Shown piece after piece: positions 8,849 to 19,806 of a stretch of DNA of 49,755 nucleotides (the first letter of the stretch is position 1; the number at the start of each line of letters is the position of its first letter). The notes beneath the pieces were generated by a model. It saw only the letters and a program-made list of their open reading frames with translations. It was not told the DNA's origin and made no database searches. This DNA is from Pseudomonadota bacterium (GTDB lineage: Bacteria > Pseudomonadota > Gammaproteobacteria > Xanthomonadales > Rhodanobacteraceae): the NCBI GenBank assembly GCA_021793575.1, contig JAJYSM010000004.1:33778-83532 (forward strand). Reading direction: 5' to 3'. Made by a program: the position numbers and the translations under genes.

Positions 8849-10675
8849 ATGTCCATCGAAAAACTGCGCAATATCGCCATCGTCGCCCACGTCGATCACG
8901 GCAAGACCACGCTCGTCGATTGCCTGCTCAAGCAATCCGGCACGTTCTCCGAACGCACCGTGCTGGCCGAGCGCGTGATGGACTCCAACGACCAGGAGAA
9001 GGAGCGCGGCATCACCATCCTCGCCAAGAACACCGCGATCACCTGGAACGGCAACCGCATCAACATCGTCGACACCCCGGGCCATGCCGACTTCGGCGGC
9101 GAGGTGGAGCGCGTGCTGTCGATGGTCGATTCGGTGCTGATCCTGGTCGACGCGATGGACGGCCCGATGCCGCAGACCCGCTTCGTGACGCAGAAGGCGT
9201 TCGACATGGGCTTCAAGCCGATCGTGGTGATCAACAAGATCGACCGCCCCGGCGCGCGTCCGGACTGGGTGCTGGACCAGACCTTCGACCTGTTCGACCG
9301 CCTCGGCGCGACCAACGAGCAGCTCGACTTTCCGGTGGTCTACGCCTCTGCCCTGCACGGCTATGCCAGCCTCGACAGCAACGCGCGCGAAGGCGACATG
9401 ACACCGCTGTACGAAGCGATCATGCAGCACGTGAAGGCGCCGGACGTGGATCCCGACGGCCCGTTCCAGATGCGCATCAGCCAGCTCGACTACAACAGCT
9501 ACGTCGGCCTGATCGGCATCGGCCGCATCCAGCGCGGCAAGATCAAGACCAACCAGCCGGTTTCGGTGGTGGATCGCCACGGCAAGAAGCGCACCGGCAA
9601 GGTGCTGCAGGTGCTCGGCTTCATGGGTCTGGAGCGACGCGAGGTGCCCGAGGCCGAAGCCGGCGACATCATCGCGATTTCCGGCGTGGAAGGCCTCAGC
9701 ATTTCCGACACGGTGTGCCAGCTCGACACGCCCGAGGCGCTGGAACCGCTGACCGTCGACGAGCCGACCATCAGCATGACCTTCCAGGTCAACAATTCAC
9801 CGTTCGCCGGCAACAAGGACAAGAGCGGCGGCAAGTTCATCACCACGCGCCAGATCCGCGAGCGGCTCGAGCGCGAGACGCTGCACAACGTGGCGCTGAA
9901 GGTCGAGGAAGGTTCCGACCCCGACAAGTTCCTGGTCTCCGGCCGCGGCGAGCTGCACCTGTCGGTGCTGATCGAGAACATGCGCCGCGAAGGCTACGAG
10001 CTGGCCGTGTCGCGCCCGGAAGTCATCATCAAGGAAATCGACGGCAAGCAGATGGAGCCGATCGAGCAACTGGTGGTGGACGTCGAGGAAGTGCACCAGG
10101 GCGGCGTGATGGATCGCCTGGGCATGCGCAAGGGCCAGCTGAAGAACATGGAGTCGGACGGCCGCGGGCGCGTGCGCCTGGACTATGAAATCCCGGCGCG
10201 CGGCCTGATCGGCTTCCAGACCGAGTTCCGCACCCTGACCCAGGGCTCGGGTCTGCTGTTCCACGTGTTCGACCATTACGGCCCGAAGGCCGAAGGCGCC
10301 ATCGCCAAGCGCCAGAACGGCGTGATGATCGCCAACGCCAGCGGCAGCACGCCGGCCTATTCGCTCGGACCGCTGCAGGAGCGCGGCAAGCTGTTCGCCG
10401 CCGAGGGCGACGAGGTGTACGAGGGCCAGCTGGTCGGCATCCACTCCAAGGACAACGACCTCACCGTCAACGCGATCAAGCCCAAGCCGCTGACCAACAT
10501 GCGCGCCTCCGGCAAGGACGACGCGATCCAGCTGTCGCCGGCGATCAAGTTTTCGCTGGAGCAGGCGCTGGAGTTCATCGAGGACGACGAGCTGGTCGAA
10601 GTCACCCCGAAGGAGATCCGCCTGCGCAAGCGCCACCTCACCGAGAGCGATCGCAAGCGTTCCTCGCGCGGCTGA
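8849..10675 (+). CDS. typA: GTPase TypA/BipA
   Basis: Ribosome-associated translational GTPase of the EF-G-like family, 608 residues, the normal TypA length. GTPase motifs are in order: AHVDHGKTT (G1), ERGITI (G2), DTPGHADF (G3) and NKID (G4). The EF-G-like C-terminal domains carry [21 protein letters not shown] and a basic tail (IRLRKRHL near the end). The ATG beginning [18 protein letters not shown] is chosen. The frame is open 11 codons further upstream but without family similarity. The family acts in 50S assembly and in stress or low-temperature adaptation. It appears to be transcribed alone between a REP hairpin and a terminator. Confidence 0.97.
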   Translation: MSIEKLRNIAIVAHVDHGKTTLVDCLLKQSGTFSERTVLAERVMDSNDQEKERGITILAKNTAITWNGNRINIVDTPGHADFGGEVERVLSMVDSVLILVDAMDGPMPQTRFVTQKAFDMGFKPIVVINKIDRPGARPDWVLDQTFDLFDRLGATNEQLDFPVVYASALHGYASLDSNAREGDMTPLYEAIMQHVKAPDVDPDGPFQMRISQLDYNSYVGLIGIGRIQRGKIKTNQPVSVVDRHGKKRTGKVLQVLGFMGLERREVPEAEAGDIIAISGVEGLSISDTVCQLDTPEALEPLTVDEPTISMTFQVNNSPFAGNKDKSGGKFITTRQIRERLERETLHNVALKVEEGSDPDKFLVSGRGELHLSVLIENMRREGYELAVSRPEVIIKEIDGKQMEPIEQLVVDVEEVHQGGVMDRLGMRKGQLKNMESDGRGRVRLDYEIPARGLIGFQTEFRTLTQGSGLLFHVFDHYGPKAEGAIAKRQNGVMIANASGSTPAYSLGPLQERGKLFAAEGDEVYEGQLVGIHSKDNDLTVNAIKPKPLTNMRASGKDDAIQLSPAIKFSLEQALEFIEDDELVEVTPKEIRLRKRHLTESDRKRSSRG

Positions 10676-10686
10676 GTTTTGGTTGA

Positions 10687-10714
10687 CAGAAGGCCGCCGC
10701 AAGGCGGCCTTCTG
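10687..10714. terminator. Terminator hairpin between convergent typA and lysR
   Basis: A perfect 12-bp stem CAGAAGGCCGCC / GGCGGCCTTCTG with a GCAA tetraloop lies just after the typA stop and before the lysR stop on the other strand. No long T-run follows on either side. A shared bidirectional terminator is the natural reading. Confidence 0.75.
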
Positions 10715-10721
10715 CTTATCC

Positions 10722-11654
10722 TTACGTCGCTTTAACCGTGGCATCGCTCACCCGCAGCCCCGGCCGCTGGCGCGCCAGCTTGCGCAGCAACTCGGCGAAG
10801 GCCTGCAGGTCGGTCTGCCACGGTGAGGCGTCGCGCCAGTACAGCGCGATGTCGCGACCGGGCGTGTGGCCCTTGAGCCTGGCCAGCACGATATGCGGCA
10901 TCGAGGCCAACCGCTCGTGCGCCAGCGCGGGCACCAGCGCATAGCCGCCGCGCAGGCTGACCAGCGCGGCGAGGCTTTCCAGGCTCACGTCCTGCACGTG
11001 ACCGTGCTCGCCGCCGGCGCCGTCCAGGCCATCGGCATGGCTCTCGGCCATCAGCGTGGCCTCGGCCGGATCGAGCTGATCCATGCCGATGCTGCGCTGA
11101 CCGGCGAGCGGATGATCGGCGCGCAGCATCAGCTCCCACGGCTCGGCGAACAGCGGACGCCGCGCGATGCCGCTGATGGCGGGCGCCGGCGGTGCCAGCA
11201 CCGCATCCAGTTCGCCCTCCTGCAGCCGGCGCAGCAGGCCGCGCGGCTTGCCCTCGGAGATGCCCAGCCGCGCGCCCGGAAAGTGCTGCGGAAACGGCGC
11301 GATCAGATGCGGCAGCAGGTACGGCCCGAGCGACGCCGGCAGGCCCAGCCGCAGCTCGCCGCCGAACGCCACCGCGCCGGCCCGGGCCACCTGCTGCAGG
11401 TGCTCGGCGGCCGCCAGCACGGCGTCGATCTGCTGCAGCAGCTGCTGGCCGCCGGCGGTCGGCACGATGTGGCGACCGCCGCGCTCGAACAGCGGCGCGC
11501 CCAGCGCCAGTTCCACCTTCTGCACCTGATGCGAGAGTCCCGATGGGCTGATGTGCATGGCCCGCGCGGCGCGGTTGAAGCTGCCCAGGCGATGCACCGC
11601 CTGCACCAGCGCCAGGTCGCGCAGCGAGACCGCCGCGAGGGTGGACGAAATCAT
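10722..11654 (-). CDS. LysR-family regulator, OxyR-like but without cysteine
   Basis: LysR-type regulator of about 310 residues (four more if the ATG at 11666 is used). The N-terminal winged helix-turn-helix includes LGSFNRAARAMHISPSGLSH and ALGAPLFERGGR. The effector domain resembles OxyR: LGPYLLPHLI, an SEGKPRGLLRRLQEGELDAV segment and VSLESLAALVSLRGGYALVP. At the position of the peroxide-sensing Cys of OxyR (context GHCLRDQ) this protein reads SHADGLDG. The whole protein contains no cysteine, so it cannot sense peroxide through a disulfide. It is divergent from acnA (245 bp apart), whose aconitase is oxidant-sensitive. Control of acnA is possible but not shown. Confidence 0.82.
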   Translation of the reverse strand: MISSTLAAVSLRDLALVQAVHRLGSFNRAARAMHISPSGLSHQVQKVELALGAPLFERGGRHIVPTAGGQQLLQQIDAVLAAAEHLQQVARAGAVAFGGELRLGLPASLGPYLLPHLIAPFPQHFPGARLGISEGKPRGLLRRLQEGELDAVLAPPAPAISGIARRPLFAEPWELMLRADHPLAGQRSIGMDQLDPAEATLMAESHADGLDGAGGEHGHVQDVSLESLAALVSLRGGYALVPALAHERLASMPHIVLARLKGHTPGRDIALYWRDASPWQTDLQAFAELLRKLARQRPGLRVSDATVKAT

Positions 11655-11898
11655 CGAATGCTGCATGTCATCAAAGGCGTTTGTGCGTGGCGGACATCGG
11701 GCTCATTCTGCGCGGTGAAGTACAAGCGAACGCGTCGCCGCAGTCTACTCGCCACCGCGCCCGCACACCGACGCGGCGCGCCGTCACGGTTCGCGGCCAC
11801 GTGGGGTTTGCGCGATAATTCCGTTTTTGCCGGGCCGGCGAACACCCCGTCGCCGCTGTTCCGCCATCCCAGCCGCAGGATTCGCCAGGAGCTCTCCG

Positions 11899-14649
<2,751 letters not shown>

Positions 14650-14682
14650 GCCCACGCGTTGTCTGCTGCCATGCACACGCCG

Positions 14683-14713
14683 AAGCCGCCCCGGATTCCG
14701 GGGCGGCTTTTTT
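14683..14713 (+). terminator. Intrinsic terminator of acnA
   Basis: GC-rich stem AAGCCGCCCCGG / CCGGGGCGGCTT with a 3-base loop, followed directly by a run of six T (14708-14713). It starts 33 bp after the acnA stop codon. Confidence 0.92.
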
Positions 14714-14886
14714 GTTGCGCGTCGTGTCCGGCACATCGCGGCCGCAACGACCGGAGGCGGCGACCGCGCAGCATTCCGCGCCGCACTGCAGCGCCTGCCT
14801 GCAGGTACCCGGGTAGCCACGCAGCGTCGCGACACTGCCATCGCGAACCTCGCAGTCGGCATCCGCCGATCGCCGGTTTTGCCCGT

Positions 14887-14941
14887 TCGATGCATCGACG
14901 AAACTCACTGCGGCGCGGCTTGCCGCTATACGCATGCGTAT
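14887..14941. promoter_or_regulatory. Two palindromes upstream of fadD
   Basis: TCGATGCATCGA (14887-14898, 12 bp, perfect) and ATACGCATGCGTAT (14928-14941, 14 bp, perfect) lie 98-152 bp before the fadD ATG. The second overlaps AT-rich bases that could serve as a -10 region (CTATAC). They do not match the YGGTAA-N6-TTACCR sites of the beta-oxidation operon. Apart from the acnA terminator, the rest of 14650-15038 holds no gene that I can support. Confidence 0.35.
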
Positions 14942-15038
14942 GCTCCAATGAACTCCACGCAGGGTGCATGCTGGACGATGCCTTCATCGCAAGGCATCAG
15001 CTACGCGCTGCCACCGACACGAACCAGGGAACCCAAGC

Positions 15039-16721
15039 ATGAGCAATGAACGTCCGTGGCTGGCGCAGTATCCGGCCGGCGTAGCCGAGCAGATTGACCT
15101 CCTTGCCTATGCCTCGGTACCCGCCGTATTGGAGGAAGCGTTCGAGCGTTTCCACGATCGGCCGGCCTTTGCCAATTTCGGCCGTCAGCTCAGCTACACA
15201 CAGATCGACACGATGAGCCGCCAGTTCGCCGGCTACCTCACCGGCGTGCTCAAGCTCGGCAAGGGCGACCGCATCGCGATCATGCTGCCCAACGTGCTGC
15301 AGTATCCGATCGCACTGTTCGGCGCGCTGCGCGCCGGCCTGGTGGTGGTCAACACCAACCCGATGTACACCGCGCGCGAACTGAAGCATCAGCTGGAAGA
15401 TGCTGGCGCCAAGGCCATCGTGGTGCTGGACAACTTCGCCGCAACGCTGCAGCAGGTGGTGGCCGAGACGCACGTCGAGCACATCATCACCACCGGCATC
15501 GGTGATCTGCTGGGCTTGACGAAGGGAACGCTAGTCAACTTCATGCTCAAGCATGTCAAGAAGCTGGTACCCGCATTCGATCTGCCGCACGCCGTGCGCT
15601 TTCGTGATGCGCTGTCACGCGGCGCGGCACACCCGCTGCCGGTGGTGACCCTGACGCATGACGACATCGCCTTCCTGCAATACACCGGCGGCACCACCGG
15701 TGTGGCCAAGGGCGCGATGCTGACGCATGGCAACATGGTGGCAAACATGCTGCAGGCCGGCTCCTGGATCGGCAAAAACGCGAGGCCCGGTGAGGAAGTC
15801 ATCATCACCGCGCTGCCGCTTTATCACATCTTTTCGCTGACCGCGAACGGGCTGGTGTTCACCCGCCTGGGCGGTCTGAACTGGCTGATCACCAATCCGC
15901 GCGACATGCCGGGGTTCGTCAATGAGCTGAAGCAATCCGGTTTCACCGCCCTCACCGGCGTCAACACGCTGTTCAATGGACTGCTCAACACGCCCGGATT
16001 TGCCGAGCTGGATTTCTCCCGGCTGCACCTGTCGCTGGGCGGCGGCATGGCGGTGCAACGCGCGGTCGCCGAACGCTGGAAGAAGGTGACCGGCTGCACC
16101 CTCGCCGAAGCCTACGGACTCACTGAAACTTCCCCGGCGGTGTGCATCAATCCGCTGGATCTGAAGGAGTACAACGGCTCGATCGGCCTGCCGCTGCCGT
16201 CCACCGAGGTGGCGATCTGGTCGGAGGATGGGCAGCCTTTGCCGGTCGGCGAGACCGGGGAGCTGATGGTGCGCGGACCGCAGGTGATGAAGGGCTACTG
16301 GCAGCGTTCGGACGAGACCATCAAGGTGCTTGGCGACGACGGCTGGCTGCATACCGGTGACATCGCCAAGATGGACCAGCTCGGTTATTTCTACATCGTC
16401 GACCGCAAGAAGGACATGATCCTGGTGTCAGGATTCAACGTCTATCCAAACGAAGTCGAGGATGCCGTGATGAAACACCCCGGCGTGCTCGAAGTGGCCG
16501 CAGTGGGTGTTCCCGATGAGCATTCCGGCGAGACGGTGAAACTCTACGTGGTGCGCAAGGATCCGGATCTCACCGAGGACGCGATCAGGCAGTTCTGCCG
16601 CGAGAACCTGACCGGCTACAAGCGGCCGAAGCTGATCGAGTTTCGTGACGCGTTACCGAAGAGCAATGTTGGCAAGATCCTACGCCGAGAACTGCGCGAC
16701 GAGGCAAAGACCCCGGTCTGA
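15039..16721 (+). CDS. fadD: Long-chain-fatty-acid--CoA ligase FadD
   Basis: AMP-forming acyl-CoA ligase of 560 residues, essentially the size of E. coli FadD (561). The P-loop [18 protein letters not shown] is followed by AYGLTETSP, the hinge region [14 protein letters not shown], and the FadD signature [20 protein letters not shown]. The catalytic Lys is in [14 protein letters not shown]. The ATG is chosen because AGGGA lies nine bases upstream and FadD-like sequence starts there. It is a second, independent acyl-CoA ligase relative to the ACSL-type gene at 8-1696. It activates exogenous long-chain fatty acids at the inner membrane. It appears monocistronic, convergent with the PilZ gene 16 bp away. 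Confidence 0.95.
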   Translation: MSNERPWLAQYPAGVAEQIDLLAYASVPAVLEEAFERFHDRPAFANFGRQLSYTQIDTMSRQFAGYLTGVLKLGKGDRIAIMLPNVLQYPIALFGALRAGLVVVNTNPMYTARELKHQLEDAGAKAIVVLDNFAATLQQVVAETHVEHIITTGIGDLLGLTKGTLVNFMLKHVKKLVPAFDLPHAVRFRDALSRGAAHPLPVVTLTHDDIAFLQYTGGTTGVAKGAMLTHGNMVANMLQAGSWIGKNARPGEEVIITALPLYHIFSLTANGLVFTRLGGLNWLITNPRDMPGFVNELKQSGFTALTGVNTLFNGLLNTPGFAELDFSRLHLSLGGGMAVQRAVAERWKKVTGCTLAEAYGLTETSPAVCINPLDLKEYNGSIGLPLPSTEVAIWSEDGQPLPVGETGELMVRGPQVMKGYWQRSDETIKVLGDDGWLHTGDIAKMDQLGYFYIVDRKKDMILVSGFNVYPNEVEDAVMKHPGVLEVAAVGVPDEHSGETVKLYVVRKDPDLTEDAIRQFCRENLTGYKRPKLIEFRDALPKSNVGKILRRELRDEAKTPV

Positions 16722-16737
16722 AACGAACGCGCCCGAC

Positions 16738-17109
16738 TCAGCCGTCTTTCCAGTACTCCAGAATATCGGCGTAGCCGCCCAGCAGGTTCCACAGCGGCAC
16801 TTGCTTGTCCTCGGGTATACGGCTGTAGGAGAAGCCGATGTGATGGTCGGAAATGCGCGCGACCACCGCTTCCAGGTGGATATGCAGGTTGTGGCCGAAG
16901 ATCATGTCTAGCACCCAGCTCTGCCCGGCTTCGCCAGACCAGCCCAGCGGGCGCCGCAGCATGGCGCCGGTAGCGGAAATATCGACGAGCTCGGTGGGGT
17001 GCGACTCGCCGTGATGGCTCATCAGCACGGTCGTCTCGATCTGCATGCGCGCCGGTCGCAGCTGTTCAGCCGTACCGCCACCGTGCCCGCCCTTTTCAGT
17101 TGTCATCAT
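16738..17109 (-). CDS. PilZ-domain protein (probable cyclic-di-GMP receptor)
   Basis: 123-residue single-domain protein. The PilZ signature D-x-S-x-x-G is present as VDISATGAML near residues 42-51, followed by strands ending in HIGFSYSRIPE. The arginine motif that normally precedes it is degenerate: RPAR gives R-x-x-R rather than the usual R-x-x-x-R, so c-di-GMP binding may be altered. The start is ATG 17109, with AAAGGA eight bases upstream. A second ATG follows at once. The frame is open for 43 more codons upstream, but without domain similarity. PilZ proteins act in motility, type IV pili or exopolysaccharide control. No neighbouring gene points to a specific pathway. Confidence 0.8.
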   Translation of the reverse strand: MMTTEKGGHGGGTAEQLRPARMQIETTVLMSHHGESHPTELVDISATGAMLRRPLGWSGEAGQSWVLDMIFGHNLHIHLEAVVARISDHHIGFSYSRIPEDKQVPLWNLLGGYADILEYWKDG

Positions 17110-18085
17110 TGTTGCCGTCCTTTCGGTTTTGCGCCGGCCATCGAGATGGCGCTGCCCACATCCTGAAACTGACTTTGTGCCGCATGCTTCCGCCCGCCAG
17201 CACTTCCCGGTATGCCGCAGGCCCGCGGCGACAACCACCAGAAGCTACACGCATCGACCCGCGAAAATCTGCCCGGAGCGTGTCGGCTGCAGATAGCAAA
17301 GCAATCGACGTGCCAGCGTTCATGCATCGCCTGCTGCAGCTGCGCCAGCTCCTTGTTCTGCCAATGGTTGCGCACAAGCAAGCATGGCCACCGTGAATCG
17401 GCGCCAGTGCAACCGATGGACTGCCGGGCCGCGCGCCGGGCCCGCACCCATCGCTGCCCGTCAGGGCTGACGTGACTGTGTACAAGATCGACAGATTCGG
17501 TCACATGGCTTCCGCAGATCGACCTGCACGCAAGCAGGCGCACTCCATCATTGTGCCCGCGGCACGAGGGAAGTTGAATTCCATCGTCCCGATCGGTGAT
17601 ACCGATCCTGGCAGCGCAAGTCCAGCCGCATGTCGTGCGGCATGCGGCTGGACTTGCGCACTGGCAACGGCTACTCTGCGCGTGTCGTGGTTCTGCCGAT
17701 AGCCGTGTGTTGGTCAACTTCGACAACCGGTGGCGACCACCGAATGCCCTCGATCCGACCGATCCGACCGTCACCGTCGCTGCATGATCGTGATATCTGA
17801 TGCTGCACATTGTGGCCGTGACTGACGATCCGGATGCTGTGCGCTACGGTCGATGCGACCCGCCTGACCGAACCACCATCGCGTGGCTTCATCATGCCTG
17901 TTGCGCAGCAGGCGCCCGATGAGCCATGTTTGAAGCTGTACGGACACCGTTTTACCCGGTAACGCCGCCTCACCGTCCCGTATTCCGCGCACGGAGATTC
18001 TCCCCGGGTTGCGCCGACCGAGCGAACGATCCGATCGTGTTGAACGCACTGCCAGCCGCTGAAGGCGGCCCAATGATATGCATTG
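17110..18085. other. Gene-poor stretch of about 975 bp with hairpins
   Basis: No open frame here has recognisable protein motifs, a good ribosome binding site, or the strong third-position G/C bias of the neighbouring genes. Base composition looks less G+C-rich than its surroundings. It contains a 17-bp palindrome at 17591-17607, a perfect 19-bp inverted repeat at 17614-17659, and a short tandem duplication (GATCCGACC twice, near 17753-17770). It could be a decayed gene or insertion, or a non-coding RNA locus. Nothing in the sequence decides between these. Confidence 0.5.
17591..17659. repeat. Adjacent palindromes with a perfect 19-bp stem
   Basis: GATCGGT-GAT-ACCGATC (17591-17607) is followed six bases later by the arm GCGCAAGTCCAGCCGCATG (17614-17632), an 8-base loop, and its perfect reverse complement (17641-17659). 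No T-run follows on either strand, so a simple intrinsic terminator is not obvious. It does not share the GGAGCG arms of the REP elements elsewhere in the window. Confidence 0.75.
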
Positions 18086-19018
18086 ATGAGCACTGAGCCA
18101 GTCGAGCCACCGAGCCTGGTCGCCGCACCGCAGGATGCCTTTGCGTCGGTACCGCAACAGCAGGAAATGCCGCTGGCCATCGTGCGCGGCCAACCGATGC
18201 TGCAGATGCCGCAGGATCTCTACATCCCGCCGGATGCGCTGGAAGTCATTCTGGAGGCGTTCGAGGGACCGCTGGATCTGCTGCTCTACCTGATTCGCCG
18301 GCAGAACCTCGACATCCTGGATATCCCGGTCGCCGAGATCACCCGGCAGTACATGACCTACATCGAGCTGATGCGTGATGTGATGCGGCTGGAACTGGCC
18401 GCCGAATACCTGCTGATGGCCGCGATCCTGGCCGAGATCAAGTCGCGGCTGCTGCTGCCGCGACTACCGATGGACGAAGGGCTGGAGGACGATCCGCGTG
18501 CCGAACTGGTGCGGCGCCTGCAGGAATACGAACGCTTCAAGCGGGCGGCCGAGGATATCGAGGCGCTGCCGCGGCTCGAACGCGACACCGCGGTGGCACA
18601 CGCCGAAGTGGGCGAGCGCAACGTCGTCAGGCTGCCGCCGCCGCTGGAGCTGAGCGAACTGCTGCTGGCGCTGAAGGACGTGATGCACCGGGCCGAGCTG
18701 TTCGGGCACCATGCGATCAAGCGCGAGGCGCTCAGCGTGCGCCAGCGCATGAGCGAGCTGCTGAGCCGGCTGGACGGCGGCGGTTTTCACCGCTTCGAGA
18801 CCGTGTTCGACCTCAGCGAAGGGCGCCCCGGCATCGTGGTGACGTTTCTGGCGATGCTCGAGCTGGCCAAGGAAATGCTGGTGGAAATCGTGCAGGAGGA
18901 ACCGCTCGGGCCGATCTACATCAAAGCCACGGCCAGCCACTCCGGCGCAGCGATCGAGTCCGCCGGCGACGAACCGGCCGCGCTGGAAGCCACCGCCGCA
19001 CCCGGCGGCCATTATTGA
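18086..19018 (+). CDS. scpA: Segregation and condensation protein A
   Basis: Kleisin subunit that joins SMC and ScpB in the chromosome-condensing complex. 310 residues, slightly longer than usual because of an N-terminal extension before EVILEAFEGPLDLLLYLIR (about residue 55), the canonical ScpA start. Helical N-terminal domain motifs LAAEYLLMAAILAEIKSRLL are clear, and the C-terminal winged-helix region covers FLAMLELAKEMLVEIVQEE. ATG at 18086, with a TTG codon immediately upstream in frame. The ribosome binding site is weak. It is followed by scpB after 23 bp. Confidence 0.95.
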   Translation: MSTEPVEPPSLVAAPQDAFASVPQQQEMPLAIVRGQPMLQMPQDLYIPPDALEVILEAFEGPLDLLLYLIRRQNLDILDIPVAEITRQYMTYIELMRDVMRLELAAEYLLMAAILAEIKSRLLLPRLPMDEGLEDDPRAELVRRLQEYERFKRAAEDIEALPRLERDTAVAHAEVGERNVVRLPPPLELSELLLALKDVMHRAELFGHHAIKREALSVRQRMSELLSRLDGGGFHRFETVFDLSEGRPGIVVTFLAMLELAKEMLVEIVQEEPLGPIYIKATASHSGAAIESAGDEPAALEATAAPGGHY

Positions 19019-19041
19019 GAATCGGCAACACATCCAAGGCC

Positions 19042-19806
19042 ATGCAGATCGAGCAACTCAAACCCATCATCGAGGCCGCCTTGCTGGCCTCCAGCCAGCC
19101 GATGACCGTGCATCAGCTGGGCGACCTGTTCAACGAAGCCGACGAGGTCGCGCACGAGCAGATCGCGCGGGCGCTGGAAGCGCTGGCCGCCGACTGCGCC
19201 GGGCGCGGCGTCGAGTTGCGCGAGGTGGCCTCCGGCTTCCGCTACCAGGTGACCCAGGACGTGCACCCGTGGATCACGCGGCTGTGGACCGAAAAGCCCA
19301 GCCGCTATTCGCGTGCGCTGCTGGAAACGCTGGCGCTGATCGCCTACCGCCAGCCGATCACCCGCCCGGAGATCGAACAGATCCGCGGCGTGGTGGTGTC
19401 CTCCAACATCATCAAGACAATGGAGGAGCGCGAGTGGATCCGCGTGGTCGGCTACCGCGACGTGCCCGGCAAGCCGGCGCTGTTCGGCACCACGCGGGCG
19501 TTTCTCGACTACTTCAACCTGAAATCGCTGGACCAGCTGCCGCCGCTGTCGGAAATCCGCGACATGGAAGACCCGCAGCTGCGCTTCGACCAGACCCCGC
19601 TGCCGGCACGCATCGTGCGTGACCTGCCGATCGATCCGGACGAGGAACTGCCGCTGGACAACGCCATCGACGACCGCGCCGAAAGCCTGCCCGACGCCGC
19701 CCTGCCCCACACCGAAATCACCCCAGACACTGCCGATGAGGCAGCGAACCGCGCCGACGTCGAACCCGACGTCGCCGAGCAAAATATCAAGGAGTACCGC
19801 GCATGA
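19042..19806 (+). CDS. scpB: Segregation and condensation protein B
   Basis: 254-residue ScpB, partner of ScpA and SMC. Tandem winged helices: LKPIIEAALLASSQPMTVHQ at the start, then ALLETLALIAYRQPITRPEI and IRGVVVSSNIIKTMEEREWI, the family hallmark. An acidic C-terminal tail of about 60 residues (DLPIDPDEELPLDN and onward) is probably disordered. The ATG at 19042 fits the family N-terminus. The stop overlaps the rluB start by 4 bp (ATGA), the usual scpA-scpB-rluB arrangement. Confidence 0.95.
   Translation: MQIEQLKPIIEAALLASSQPMTVHQLGDLFNEADEVAHEQIARALEALAADCAGRGVELREVASGFRYQVTQDVHPWITRLWTEKPSRYSRALLETLALIAYRQPITRPEIEQIRGVVVSSNIIKTMEEREWIRVVGYRDVPGKPALFGTTRAFLDYFNLKSLDQLPPLSEIRDMEDPQLRFDQTPLPARIVRDLPIDPDEELPLDNAIDDRAESLPDAALPHTEITPDTADEAANRADVEPDVAEQNIKEYRA

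Noticed and set aside
17106-17810. A 234-codon leftward frame in the gene-poor stretch
   Set aside because: High Cys/Arg/His content, no motif, no ribosome binding site, and it spans the hairpin at 17614-17659. It also overlaps the PilZ start.
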